Source: Hydractinia symbiolongicarpus (Eukaryota > Cnidaria > Hydrozoa > Anthoathecata > Hydractiniidae). From it: a stretch of DNA of 64,000 nucleotides. Below are positions 24,485-38,431 of this stretch, piece after piece. Location: positions 29,117,501 through 29,181,500 of the forward strand of contig NC_079881.1 of NCBI RefSeq assembly GCF_029227915.1, read 5' to 3'. The notes below the pieces were generated by a model. The model made no database searches. It saw only the letters and a program-made list of their open reading frames with translations, and was not told the origin of the DNA. The translations under genes were made by a program, and so were the position numbers. How positions within the stretch are numbered: the stretch's first letter is position 1; every line of letters starts with the position of its first letter.

Positions 24485-26724
24485 GTCATTCTTTAGTGTG
24501 GGACCAATCCTAGACGTTATCGCGCGCTGAAGAACTATCGACAGTTTCATAAACTACATTTTATTGACCTTGTAGCAGTGTCAGTCCGTTTGAGTTACAA
24601 CAGTTGGGTCACATATTCGTACCAACATGTATTTAGCGATTCTTATCTGATATTACTAGATTGCATCGCTTTTAACAGTGAAACGATTTACTGTGGGACT
24701 TAACTGAACTAACTTTGGACTGTGACCTGATAAATGTAATAAATGAGAAAATTGGACTCCAAGAAATAACATTCTTCTTAATTTGACATGATTTCCGGAA
24801 CTTAGCGATTACACTGGGCGCTGTGGTAGCGCTTCTTTTAAAAATTTAGATTAATGAGTCATTTCTTACTGTGGGACCAATCCTAGCCGTTAGCGCGCGC
24901 TGAAGAACTATCGACAGTTTCATAAACTACATTTTATTGACCTTGTAGCAGTGTCCGTCCGTTTGAGTTACAACGGTTGGGTCACATATTCGTACCAACA
25001 TGTATTTAGCGATTCTTATCTGATATTACTAGGTTGCATCGCTTTTAACAGTGAAACGATTTACTGTGGGACTTAACTGAACTAACTTTGGACTGTGACC
25101 TGATAAATGTAATAAATGAGAAAATTGGACTCCAAGAAATAACATTCTTCTTAATTTGACATGATTGCCGGAACAAAGCGATTACACTGGGCGCTGTGGT
25201 AGCGCTTCTTTTAAAAATTTAGATTAATGAGTCATTTCTTACTGTGGGACCAATCCTAGCCGTTAGCGCGCGCTGAAGAAATAGAGACAGTTTCAAATAT
25301 TACATTTCACTGACTTTCTAACGGTGTCAGTCCGTTTGAGTTTCAACAGTTGGGCCACATATTCGTACCAACATGTATTTAGCGACATTTAACTGATATT
25401 ACTAGGTTGCATCGTTTTTAACAGTGAAACGATTGACTGTGGGACTTAATTGAACTAACTTTGGACTGCGACCTGATAAATGTAAAAAATGAAAAATAAT
25501 TGGACTCCAACAAATAACATTCTTCTTAATTTGACGTGATTGCCGGACTCAGTGATTACACTGGGCGCTGTGGTAGCGCTTCTTTTAAAAACTTAGATTA
25601 ATAAGTCATTTTTTACTGGGGGACCAATCCTAGCCGTTATCGCGCGCTGAAGAAATAGAGACAGCTTCAAAAACTACATTTCATTGACTTTCTAACGGTT
25701 TTAGTCCGTTTGAGTTACAACGGTTGGGTCAAATATTCGTACCAACCTGTATTTAGCGATATGTTTTTTGATATTACTATGTTGCATCGCTTTTAACAAT
25801 GAAACGATTGACTGTGGGACTTAATTGAACTAACTTTGGACTGTGACCTAATAAATGTGATAAATGAGAAAATTGGACTCCAAAAAATAACATTCTTCTC
25901 AATTTGACGGGATTGCCGGAACTCAGCGATTACACTGGGCGCTGTAGTAGCGCTTCATTTAAAAATGTAGATAAATAAGTCATTCTTTAGTGTGGGACCA
26001 ATCCTAGACGTTATTGCGCGCGGAAGAAACAGCCACAGTTTTAAAACTACATTTTATTGACTTTTTAACGGTGTCAGTCCGTTTGAGTTACAACAGTTGG
26101 GTCAAATATTCGTACCAACCTGTATTTAGCGATATTTTTTTTGATATTTCTAGGTTGCAACGCTTTTAACAATGAAACGAATTACAGTGGGATTTAATTG
26201 AACTAACTTTGGACTGTGACCTGATAAATGTGATAAATGAGACAATTGGACTCCAAGAAATAACATTCTTCTCAATTTGACGGGATTGCCGAAACTCAGC
26301 GATTGCACTGGGCGCTGTGGTAGCGCTTCAATTAAAAATTAAGATAAAAAAGTCATTCTTTACTGTGGGACCAATCCTAGCCGTTATCGCGCGCTGAAGA
26401 AATATCGACAGTTTCAAAAACTACATTTCATTGACTTTCTAACGGTGTCAGTCCGTTTGTGTTATAACGGTTGAGTCACATATTCGTACCAACATGTATT
26501 TAGCGATATTTTTCTGATATTACTAGGTTGCATCGCTTTTAACAGTGAAGCCATTGACTGTGGGACTTAATTGCACTGATTTTGGACTGTGACCTAATAA
26601 ATGTGATAAATGAGAAAATTGGACTCCAAGAAATAACATTCCTCTCAATTTGACGGGATTGCCGGAACTCAGCGATTACACTGAGCGCTGTGGTAGCGCT
26701 TCATTTGAAAATGTAGATAAATAA
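24485..26724. repeat. Six-monomer higher-order repeat (2240 bp), copy 1
   Basis: Anchors 24485, 24858, 25231, 25605, 25979 and 26352 (order N-N-B-C-D-E). The last monomer is a hybrid: near 26545-26580 it reads AACAGTGAAGCCATTGACTG then TTAATTGCACTGATTTTGG, unlike its partner at 28785. This marks the joint at which copy 2 begins. Relative to copy 2 I noticed only isolated substitutions, for example CCAAAAAATAAC against CCAAGAAATAAC near 25890. Confidence 0.9.
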
Positions 26725-28964
26725 GTCATTCTTTAGTGTGGGACCAATCCTAGACGTTATCGCGCGCTGAAGAACTATCGACAGTTTCATAAACTACATT
26801 TTATTGACCTTGTAGCAGTGTCAGTCCGTTTGAGTTACAACAGTTGGGTCACATATTCGTACCAACATGTATTTAGCGATTCTTATCTGATATTACTAGA
26901 TTGCATCGCTTTTAACAGTGAAACGATTTACTGTGGGACTTAACTGAACTAACTTTGGACTGTGACCTGATAAATGTAATAAATGAGAAAATTGGACTCC
27001 AAGAAATAACATTCTTCTTAATTTGACATGATTTCCGGAACTTAGCGATTACACTGGGCGCTGTGGTAGCGCTTCTTTTAAAAATTTAGATTAATGAGTC
27101 ATTTCTTACTGTGGGACCAATCCTAGCCGTTAGCGCGCGCTGAAGAACTATCGACAGTTTCATAAACTACATTTTATTGACCTTGTAGCAGTGTCCGTCC
27201 GTTTGAGTTACAACGGTTGGGTCACATATTCGTACCAACATGTATTTAGCGATTCTTATCTGATATTACTAGGTTGCATCGCTTTTAACAGTGAAACGAT
27301 TTACTGTGGGACTTAACTGAACTAACTTTGGACTGTGACCTGATAAATGTAATAAATGAGAAAATTGGACTCCAAGAAATAACATTCTTCTTAATTTGAC
27401 ATGATTGCCGGAACAAAGCGATTACACTGGGCGCTGTGGTAGCGCTTCTTTTAAAAATTTAGATTAATGAGTCATTTCTTACTGTGGGACCAATCCTAGC
27501 CGTTAGCGCGCGCTGAAGAAATAGAGACAGTTTCAAATATTACATTTCACTGACTTTCTAACGGTGTCAGTCCGTTTGAGTTTCAACAGTTGGGCCACAT
27601 ATTCGTACCAACATGTATTTAGCGACATTTAACTGATATTACTAGGTTGCATCGTTTTTAACAGTGAAACGATTGACTGTGGGACTTAATTGAACTAACT
27701 TTGGACTGCGACCTGATAAATGTAAAAAATGAAAAATAATTGGACTCCAACAAATAACATTCTTCTTAATTTGACGTGATTGCCGGACTCAGTGATTACA
27801 CTGGGCGCTGTGGTAGCGCTTCTTTTAAAAACTTAGATTAATAAGTCATTTTTTACTGGGGGACCAATCCTAGCCGTTATCGCGCGCTGAAGAAATAGAG
27901 ACAGCTTCAAAAACTACATTTCATTGACTTTCTAACGGTTTTAGTCCGTTTGAGTTACAACGGTTGGGTCAAATATTCGTACCAACCTGTATTTAGCGAT
28001 ATGTTTTTTGATATTACTATGTTGCATCGCTTTTAACAATGAAACGATTGACTGTGGGACTTAATTGAACTAACTTTGGACTGTGACCTAATAAATGTGA
28101 TAAATGAGAAAATTGGACTCCAAGAAATAACATTCTTCTCAATTTGACGGGATTGCCGGAACTCAGCGATTACACTGGGCGCTGTAGTAGCGCTTCATTT
28201 AAAAATGTAGATAAATAAGTCATTCTTTAGTGTGGGACCAATCCTAGACGTTATTGCGCGCGGAAGAAACAGCCACAGTTTTAAAACTACATTTTATTGA
28301 CTTTTTAACGGTGTCAGTCCGTTTGAGTTACAACAGTTGGGTCAAATATTCGTACCAACCTGTATTTAGCGATATTTTTTTTGATATTTCTAGGTTGCAA
28401 CGCTTTTAACAATGAAACGAATTACAGTGGGATTTAATTGAACTAACTTTGGACTGTGACCTGATAAATGTGATAAATGAGACAATTGGACTCCAAGAAA
28501 TAACATTCTTCTCAATTTGACGGGATTGCCGAAACTCAGCGATTGCACTGGGCGCTGTGGTAGCGCTTCAATTAAAAATTAAGATAAAAAAGTCATTCTT
28601 TACTGTGGGACCAATCCTAGCCGTTATCGCGCGCTGAAGAAATATCGACAGTTTCAAAAACTACATTTCATTGACTTTCTAACGGTGTCAGACCGTTTGT
28701 GTTATAACGGTTGAGTCACATATTCGTACCAACATGTATTTAGCGATATTTTTCTGATATTACTAGGTTGCATCGCTTTTAACAATGAAACGATTGACTG
28801 TGGGACTTAACTGAACTAACTTTGGACTGCAACCTGATAAATATAATAAATGAGACAATTGTACTTCAAGAAATAACATTCTTCTTAATTTGACGTGATT
28901 GCCGGAACTCAGCGATTATACTGGGCGCTGTGATAGCGCTTCATTTAAAAATTCAGAGAAATAA
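26725..28964. repeat. Six-monomer higher-order repeat (2240 bp), copy 2
   Basis: Anchors 26725, 27098, 27471, 27845, 28219 and 28592, each exactly 2240 bp from copy 1. Only about two or three single-base differences were seen over some 2.2 kb (one at 28692, GTCAGACCG for GTCAGTCCG), so identity is above 99.8%. This is among the youngest large duplications in the window. To the right it is followed by K and L families like those of domain 1. Confidence 0.9.
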
Positions 28965-31204
28965 GTCATTCTTTACTGTAGGACCAATCCTATCCGTTAT
29001 TGCGCGCTGAAGAAACAGCGATAGTTTCAAAAACTATATTTCATTGACTTTGTAGCGGTGTCAGTCTGTTTGAGTTACAACGGTTGGGTCACATATTGGT
29101 ACCAACATGTATTTAGCGATATTTATCTGATATTACTAGGTTGCATCGCTTTTAGCTATGAAACGATTGACTGTGGGACTTAATTGAACTAACTTTGGAC
29201 TGTCACCTGATAAATGTGACAAAGGAGACAATTAGACTGCAAGAAATAACATCCTTCTTAATTTGACATGATTGCCGAAACTCAGCGTTTACACTGGGCG
29301 CTGTGGTAGCGCTTCATTTAAGAATTAAGCTAAAGAAAGTTATGTTTGTACTGTGGACCAATCCTAGCCGTTAGCGCTCGCTGAAAAAGTAGAGACAGTT
29401 TTAAAACTACATTTTATTGACCTTGTAGCAGTGTCAGTCCGTTTCAGTTACAACGGTTGGGTCACATTATCGTACCAACATGTATTTAGCGATACTAATC
29501 TGATATTACTAGGTTGCATCGCTTTTAACAGTGAAACGATTTACTGTGGGACTTAACTGAACTAACTTTGGACTGTGACCTGATAAATGTGATAAATGAG
29601 AAAATTGGACTCCAAGAAAGAACATTCTTCTTAATTTGACATGATTGCCGGAACTCCGCGATTACACTGGGCGCTGTGGTAGCGCTTTTTTTAAAAACTT
29701 AGATTAATGAGTCATTTCTTACTGTGGGACCAATCCTAGCCGTTAGCGCGCGCTGAAATAATAGAGACAGTTTCAAATATTACATTTCACTGATTTTCTA
29801 ACGGTGTCAGTCCGTTTGAGTTACAACGGTTGGGTCACATGTTCGTACCAACATGTATTTAGCGATATATTTTTTTAAATTACTAACTTGCATCGGTTTT
29901 AACAATGGAACGAATGACTGTGGGACTTAATTGAACTAACTTTGGACTGTTACCTGATAAATGTGATAAATGAGACAATTGGACTCCAAGAAAAAACATT
30001 CTTCTTAATTTGACGTGATTGCCGAAACTCAGCGATTGCACTGGGCGCTGTGGTAGCGCTTCAATTAAGAATTAAGATGAAAAAGTCATTCTTTACTGTG
30101 GGACCAATCCTAGCCGTTATCGCGCGCTGAAGAAATATCGATAGTTTCAAAAACTACATTTCATTGACTTTCTAACGGTGTCAGTCCGTTTGAGTTACAA
30201 CGGTTGGGTCACATATTCGTACCAACATGTATTTAGCTATATTTTTTTTGATATTACTAGGTTGCATCGCTTTTAACAAAGAAACGATTGACTGTGGGAC
30301 TGAATTGAACTAACTTTGGACTGCAACCTGATAAATATGATAAATGAGACAATTGTACTCCAAGAAATAACATTCTTCTTAATTTGACGTGATTGCCGAA
30401 ACTCAGCGATTATACTGGGCGCTGTGATAGCGCTTCATTTAAAAATTCAGAGAAATAAGTCATTCTTTACTGTAGGACCAATCCTATCCGTTATCTCGCG
30501 CTGAAGAAACAGCGATAGTTTCAAAAACTACATTTCATTGACTTTGTAGCGGTGTCAGTCCGTTTGAGTTAAAACGGTTGGGTCACATATTGGTACCAAC
30601 ATGTATTTAGCGATATTTATCTGATATTACTATGTTGCATCGCTTTTAGCTATGAAACGATTGACTGTGGGACTTAATTGAACTAACTTTGGACTGTCAC
30701 CTGATAAATGTGATAAAGGAGACAATTGGAATCCAAGAAATAACATCCTTCTTAATTTGACATGATTGCCGAAACTCAGCGTTTACACTGGGCGCTGGGG
30801 TAGCGCTTCATTTAAGAATTAAGCTAAAAAAAGTCATTTTTGTACGGTGGACCAACCCTAGCCGTTAGCGCGCGCTGAAGAAGTAGAGACAGTTTTAAAA
30901 CTACATTTTATTGACCTTGTAGCAGTGTCAGTCCGTTTCAGTTACAACGGTTGGGTCACATATTCGTACCAACATGTATTTAGCGATACTAATCTGATAT
31001 TACTAGGTTGCATCGCATTTAACAGTAAAACGATTTACTGTGGGACTTAACTGAACTAACTTTGGACTGTGACCTGATAAATGTGATAAATGAGAAAATT
31101 GGACTCCAAGAAATAACATTCTTCTTAATTTGACATGATTGCTGGAACTCAGCGATTACACTGGGCGCTGTGGTAGCGCTTTTTTTAAAAACTTAGATTA
31201 ATGA

Positions 31205-32699
31205 GTCATTTCTTACTGTGGACCAATCCTAGCCGTTATCGCGCGCTGAAGAACTATCGACAGTTTCATAAACTACATTTCATTGACTTTCTAACGGTGT
31301 CAGTCCGTTTGAGTTACAACGGTTGGGTCACATGTTCGTACCAACATGTATTTAGCGATATTTTTTTTTATATTACTAGCTTGCATCGGTTTTAACAATG
31401 GAACGAATGACTGTGGGACTTAATAGAACTAACTTTGGACTGTTACCTGATAAATGTGATAAATGAGACAATTGGACTCCAAGAAAAAACATTCTTCTTA
31501 ATTTGACGTGATTGCCGAAACTCAGCGATTGCACTGGGCGCTGTGGTAGCGCTTCAATTAAGAATTAAGATGAAAAAGTCATTTTTTACTGTGGGACCAA
31601 TCCTAGCCGTTATCGCGCGCTGAAGAAATATCGACAGTTTCAAAAACTACATTTCATTGACTTTCTAACGGTGTCAGTCCGTTTGAGTTACAACGGTTGG
31701 GTCACATATTCGTACCAACATGTATTTAGCTATATTTTTTTTGATATTACTAGGTAGCATCGCTTTTAACAATGAAACGAATTACAGTGGGATTTAATTG
31801 AACTAACTTTGGACTGTGACCTGACAAATGTGATAAATGAGACAATTGGACTCCAAGAAAAAACATTCTTCTTAATTTGACGTGATTGCCGAAACTCAGC
31901 GATTGCACTGGGCGCTGTGGTAGCGCTTCAATTAAGAATTAAGATGAAAAAGTCATTCTTTACTGTAGGAACAATCCTAGCCGTCATCGCGCACTGAAGA
32001 AATATCGACAGTTTCAAAAACTACATTTCATTGACTTTCTAACGGTGTCAGTCCGTTTGAGTTACAACGGTTGGGTCACATATTCGTACCAACATGTATT
32101 TAGCTATATTTTTTTTGATATTACTAGGTAGCATCGCTTTTAACAATGAAACGAATTACAGTGGGATTTAATTGAACTAACTTTGGACTGTGACCTGACA
32201 AATGTGATAAATGAGACAATTGGACTCCAAGAAATAACATTCTTCTTAATTTGACGTGATTGCCGGAACTCAGCGATTGCACTGGGCGCTGTGCTAGCGC
32301 TTCAATTAAAAATTAAGATAAGAAAGTCATTCTTTACTGTGGGACTAATCCTAGACGTTATCGCGCGCTGAAGAACTATCGACAGTTTCATAAACTACAT
32401 TTCATTGACTTTCTAACGGTGTCAGTCCGTTCGTGTTATAACGGTTGGGTCACATATTCGTACCAACATGTATTTAGCGATATTTATCTGATATTACTAG
32501 GTTGCATCGCTTTTAACAATGAAACGAATTACAGTGGGATTTAATTGAACTAACTTTGGACTGTGACCTGACAAATGTGATAAATGAGACAATTAGACTC
32601 CAAGAAATAACATTCTTCTTAATTTGACGTGATTGTTGAAACTCAGCGATTATACTGGGCGCTGTGGTAGCGCTTCATTTAAGAATTAAGCTAAAAAAA
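31205..32699. repeat. Distant copy of the 16444-17564 monomer block
   Basis: The monomers at 31205, 31578, 31952 and 32326 follow the same order as those at 16444, 16817, 17191 and later J-type monomers. They share the one-G-short CTTACTGTGGACC head, 'TATTACTAGCTTGCATCGG' and 'TAGGTAGCATCGC'. The separation is about 14.8 kb. Dispersed similarity of this kind implies either repeated use of an old higher-order unit or long-range exchange. Confidence 0.75.
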
Positions 32700-35600
32700 G
32701 TCATTTTTGTACTGTAGGACCAATCCTATCCGTTATCTCGCGCTGAAGAAACAGCGATAGTTTCAAAAACTACATTTTATTGACCTTGTAGCAGTGTCAG
32801 TCCGTTTCAGTTAAAACGGTTGGGTCACATATTGGTACCAACATGTATATAGCGATATTTATCTGATATTACTAGGTTGCATCGCTTTTAGCTATGAAAC
32901 GATTGACTGTGGGACTTAATTGAACTAACTTTGGACTGTCACCTGATAAATGTGATAAAGGAGACAATTGGACTCCAAGAAATAACATCCTTCTTAATTT
33001 GACATGATTGCCGAAACTCAGCGTTTACACTGGGCGCTGTGGTAGCGCTTCATTTAAGAATTAAGCTAAAAAAAGTCATTTTTGTACTGTGAACCAATCC
33101 TAGCCGTTAGCGCGCGCTGAAGAAATAGAGACAGTTTCAAATACTACATTTCACTGACTTTCTAGCGGTGTCAGTCCGTTTGAGTTTCAACGTTTGGTTC
33201 ACATATTCGTACCAACATGTATTTAGCAATATGTTTCTCATATTACTAGGTTGCATCGCTTTTAACAGTGAAACGATTGACTGTTGGACTAAATTGAACT
33301 GATTTTGGACTGTGACCTTATAAATGCTATAAGTGAGACAACTGGACTCCAACAAATAACATTCTTCTTAATTTGACATGATTGCCGAAACTCAGCGTTT
33401 ACACTGGGCGCTGTGGTAGCGCTGCATTTAAGAATTAAGCTAAAAAAAGTCATTTTTGTACTGTGGACCAATCCTAGCCGTTAGCGCGCGCTGAAGAAAT
33501 AGAGACAGTTTCAATTACTACATTTCACTGACTTTCTAGCGGTGTCACTCCGTTTGAGTTTCAACGTTTGGTTCACATATTCGTACCAACATGTATTTAG
33601 CGATATGTTTCTCATATTACTAGGTTGCATCGCTTTTAACAGTGAAACGACTGACTGTTGGACTAAATTGAACTGATTTTGTACTGTGACCTTATAAATG
33701 CTATAAGTGAGACAACTGGACTCCAACAAATAGCATTCTTCTTAATTTGACGTGATTGCCGGACTCAGCGATTACACTGGGCGCTGTGGTAGCGCTTCTT
33801 TTAAAAATTTAGATTATTAAGTCATTTTTACTGTGGGACTAATCCTAGCCGTTATTGCGCGCTGAAGAAACAGCCACAGTTTTAAAACTACATTTTATTG
33901 ACTTTTTAACGGTGTCAGTCCGTTTGAGTTACAACAGTTGGGTCAAATATTCGTACCAACCTGTATTTAGCGATATTTTTTTTGATATTACTAGGTTGCA
34001 TCGCTTTTAACAATGAAATGATTGACTGTGGGACTTAATTGAACTAACTTTGGACTGTGACCTAATAAATGTGATAAATGAGAAAATTGGACTCCAAGAA
34101 ATAACATTCCTCTCAATTTGACGGGATTGCCGGAACTCAGCGATTACACTGGGCGCTGTGGTAGCGCTTCATTTGAAAATGTAGATAAATAAGTCATTCT
34201 TTAGTGTGGGACCAATCCTAGACGTTATCGCGCGCTGAAGAACTATCGACAGTTTCATAAACTACATTTTATTGACCTTGTAGCAGTGTCAGTCCGTTTG
34301 AGTTACAACGGTTGGGTCACATATTCGTACCAACATGTATTTAGCGATTCTTATCTGATATTACTAGGTTGCATCGCTTTTAACAGTGAAACGATTTACT
34401 GTGGGACTTAACTGAACTAACTTTGGACTGTGACCTGATAAATGTAATAAATGAGAAAATTTGACTCCAAGAAATAACATTCTTCTTAATTTGACATGAT
34501 TTCCGGAACTTAGCGATTACACTGGGCGCTGTGGTAGCGCTTCTTTTAAAAATTTAGATTAATGTGTCATTTCTTACTGTGGGACCAATCCTAGCCGTTA
34601 GCGCGCGCTGAAGAACTATCGACAGTTTCATAAACTACATTTTATTGACCTTGTAGCAGTGTCCGTCCGTTTGAGTTACAACGGTTGGGTCACATATTCG
34701 TACCAACATGTATTTAGCGATTCTTATCTGATATTACTAGGTTGCATCGCTTTTAACAGTGAAACGATTTACTGTGGGACTTAACTGAACTAACTTTGGA
34801 CTGTGACCTGATAAATGTAATAAATGAGAAAATTGGACTCCAAGAAATAACATTCTTCTTAATTTGACATGATTGCCGGAACTCAGCGATTACACTGGGC
34901 GCTGTGGTAGCGCTTCTTTTAAAAATTTAGATTAATGAGTCATTTTTTACTGTGGGACCAATCGTAGCCGTTATTGCGCGCTGAAGAAACAGCCACAGTT
35001 TTAAAACTACATTTTATTGACTTTTTAACGGTGTCAGTCCGTTTGAGTTACAACAGTTGGGTCAAATATTCGTACCAACCTGTATTTAGCGATATTTTTT
35101 TTGATATTACTAGGTTGCATCGCTTTTAACAATGAAATGATTGACTGTGGGACTTAATTGAACTAACTTTGGACTGTGACCTAATAAATGTAATAAATGA
35201 GAAAATTGGACTCCAAGAAATAACATTCTTCTTAATTTGACGGGATTGCCGAAACTCAGCGATTACACTGGGCGCTGTGGTAGCGCTTCATTTGAAAATG
35301 TAGATAAATAAGTCATTCTTTAGTGTGGGACCAATCCTAGACGTTATCGCCCGCTGAAGAACTATCGACAGTTTCATAAACTACATTTTATTGACGTTGT
35401 AGCAGTGTCAGTCTGTTTGAGTTACAACGGTTGGGTCACATATTCGTACCAACATGGATTTAGCGATTCTTATCTGATATTACTAGGTTGCATCGCTTTT
35501 AACAGTGAAAAGATTTAATGTGGGACTTAACTGAACTAACTTTGACCTGTGACCTGATAAATGTAATAAATGAGAAAATTGGACTCCAAGAAATAACATT

Positions 35601-36056
35601 CTTCTTAATTTGTAATGATTGCCGGAACTCAACGATTACACTGGGCGCTGTGGTAGCGCTTCTTTTAAAAATTTAGATTAATGAGTCATTTCTTACTGTG
35701 GGACCAATCCTAGCCGTTAGCGCGCGCTGAAAAAATAGAGACAGTTTCAAATACTACATTTCACTGACTTTCTAACGGTGTCAGTCCGTTTGAGTTTCAA
35801 CGTTTGGTTCACATATTCGTACCAACATGTATTTAGCGATATGTTTCTCATATTACTAGGTTGCATCGCTTTTAACAGTGAAACGATTGACTGTTGGACT
35901 AAATTGAACTGATTTTGGACTGTGACCTTATAAATGCTATAAGTGAGACAACTGGACTCCAACAAATAACATTCTTCTTAATTTGACGTGATTGCCGGAC
36001 TCAGCGATTACACTGGGCGCTGTGGTAGCGCTTCTTTTAAAAATTTAGATTAATAA

Positions 36057-36565
36057 GTCATTTTTTATTGTGGGAACAATCCTAGCCGTTATTGCGCGCT
36101 GAAGAAACAGCCACAGTTTTAAAACTACATTTTATTGACTTTTTAACGGTGTCAGTCCGTTTGAGTTACAACAGTTGGGTCAAATATTCGTACCAACCTG
36201 TATTTAGCGATATTTTTTTTGATATTACCAGGTTGCATCGCTTTTAACAATGAAACGATTTACTGTGGGACTTAACTGAACTAACTTTGGACTGCGACCT
36301 GATAAATATGATAAATGAGACAATTGGACTCCAAGAAATAACATTCTTCTTAATTTGACGTGATTTCCGGAACTCAGCTTTAACCAATAAAACGATTGGC
36401 TGTGGGACTTATTTGAACTGATTTTGGACTGTGACCTTAAAAATGTGAAAGTGAGACGATTAGAATCCAAGAAATAACATTCTTCTTAAGTTGACATGAC
36501 TGCCGAAACTCAGCGATTACACTAGGCGCTGTGGTAGCGCTTCAAATAAAAATTAAGATAAAAAA
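36057..36565. repeat. Complete monomer plus 137-bp monomer remnant (509-bp interval)
   Basis: A full monomer is followed by a second one that starts normally only after a jump: 'GGAACTCAGC' (ending near 36379) is joined to 'TTTAACCAATAAAACGATTGG', skipping about 237 bp of the monomer. The left edge would continue GATTACACTGGG and the right edge would be preceded by TTGCATC; both sides end in GC, giving two bases of possible microhomology. The same joint is present at 38750, so the deletion occurred before the block was duplicated. Confidence 0.92.
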
Positions 36566-38431
36566 GTCATTTTTTACTGTGGGACCAATCCTAGCCGTTA
36601 GCGCGCGCTGAAGTAATAGAGACAGTTTCAAGTATTACAATTCACTGACTTTCTAACGGTGTCAGTCCGTTTAAGTTTTGACGGTTGGGTCACATATTCG
36701 TACCAACATGTATTTAGCGATATTTTTCTGATATAACTAGGTTGCATCGCTTTTAACAGTGAAACGATTGACTGTGGGACTTAATTGAACTAACTTTGAA
36801 CTGCGACCTGATAAATATGATAAATGAGACAATTGGACTCCAAGAAATAACATTCTTCTTAATTTGACGTGATTGCCGGAACTCAGCGATTATACTGGGC
36901 GCTGTGGTACCGCTTCATTTAAAAATTTAGATAAATAAGTCATCCTTTAATGTGGGACCAATCCTATCTGTTATCGCGCGCTGAAGAAATAGCGACAGTT
37001 GCAAGAACTACATTTCATTGGCTTTCTAACGGTGTCAGTCCGTTTGAGTTACAACAGGTAGGTCCCCTATTTGTACCAACATGTATTTAGCGATATTTTT
37101 CTCATATTACTAGGTTGCATTGCTTTTAACAGTGAAAAGATTAACTTTGGCACATAATTGAACTGATTTTGGACTGTGACCTTATAAGTGTTAAAGGGGA
37201 GACAATTGGATTCCAAGAAATAATATTCTTCTTAATTTGACATGATTGCCGAAACTCAGCGATTACACTGGGCGCTGTCGTAACGCTTCATTTAAAAATT
37301 TAGATAAACAAGCCAATTTTTACTGTGGGACCAATCCTAGCCGTTATCGCGCGCTGAAGTAATAGAGACAGTTTCAAGTATTACATTTCTCTGACTTTCT
37401 AACGGTGTCAGTCCGTTTGAGTTTTGACGGTTGGGTCACATATTGGTACCAACATGTATTTAGCGATATTTATCTGATATTACTAGGTTGCATCGCCTTT
37501 AGCAGTGAAACGATTGACTGTGGGACTTAATTGAACTAACTTTGGACTGTGACCTGATAAATGTGATAATTGAAGAAAATTGGACTCCAAGAAATAACAT
37601 TCTTCTTAATTTGACGTGATTGTTGGAACTCAGCGATTATACTGGGCGCTGTGGTACCGCTTCATTTAAAAATTTAGATAAATAAGTCATTCTTTACTGT
37701 GGGACCATTCCTATCCGTTATCGCGCGCTAAAGAAATAGCGATAGTTTCAAAAACTATATTTCATTGACTATGTAGCGGTGTCAGTCCGTTTGAGTTACA
37801 ACAGTTGGGTCACATTTTCGTACCAACATGTATTTAGCGATACTTATCTGATATTACTAGGTTGCATTGCTTTTAACAGTGAAACAATTGACTGTGGGAC
37901 TTAACTGAACTAACTTTGGACTGTGACCTGATAAATGTGATAAATGAGAAAATTGAACTCCAAGAAATAACATCCTTCTTAATTTCACATGATTGCCGGA
38001 ACTCAGCGATTACACTGGGCGCTGTGGTAGCGCTTCTTTTAAATATTTAGATTAATGAGTCATTTCTTACTGTGGGACCAATCCTAGCCGTTAGCGCGCG
38101 CTGAAATAGTAGAGTCAGTTTCAAATACTACATTTCACTGACTTTTTAACGGTGTCAGTCCGTTTGAGTTTCAACAGTTGGGTCATATATTCGTACCAAC
38201 ATGTATTTAGCGATATTCATCTGATATTACTAGGTTGCATCGCTTTTAACAGTGAAACGGTTGACTGTGGGACTTAATTGAACTAACTTTGGACTGTGAC
38301 CTAATAAATGTGATAAATGAGAAAATTGGACTCCAAGAAATAACATTATCCTCAATTTGAAATGATTGCCGGAACTCAGCGATTACACTGGGCGCTGTGG
38401 AAGCACTTCATTTAAAAATTTAGAATAATAA

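Larger units (their letters stand above)
18398..36056. repeat. Array domain 2: ~47 monomers, mixed families with recent 3-mer and 6-mer duplications
   Basis: Anchors: 18518, 18891, 19265, 19638, 20010, 20383, 20756, 21129, 21503, 21876, 22249, 22623, 22995, 23367, 23741, 24113, 24485, 24858, 25231, 25605, 25979, 26352, 26725, 27098, 27471, 27845, 28219, 28592, 28965, 29339, 29711, 30085, 30459, 30833, 31205, 31578, 31952, 32326, 32700, 33075, 33449, 33821, 34193, 34566, 34939, 35312, 35685. Families A-L of domain 1 reappear alongside M ('AACGTTTGGTTCACATATTC', e.g. 18891, 22623, 23741, 33075, 33449, 35685) and N ('TTATTGACCTTGTAGCAG' with 'GCGATTCTTATCTG', e.g. 20010, 20383, 24485, 24858, 26725, 27098, 34193, 34566). 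The monomers at 31205-32326 closely match those at 16444-17565, and those at 33821-34939 match those at 24113-25231. The same blocks have therefore been copied over distances of 10-15 kb. Confidence 0.85.

Noticed and set aside
31201-31395. 64-codon plus-strand frame starting at ATGAGTCATTTC
   Set aside because: It starts in the monomer anchor itself and stops within the same monomer; equivalent monomers close earlier.
36371-36400. Transposon insertion at the disrupted monomer
   Set aside because: Both sides of the joint are satellite sequence in the same direction and no foreign bases, target-site duplication or terminal repeats are present; it is a deletion joint.
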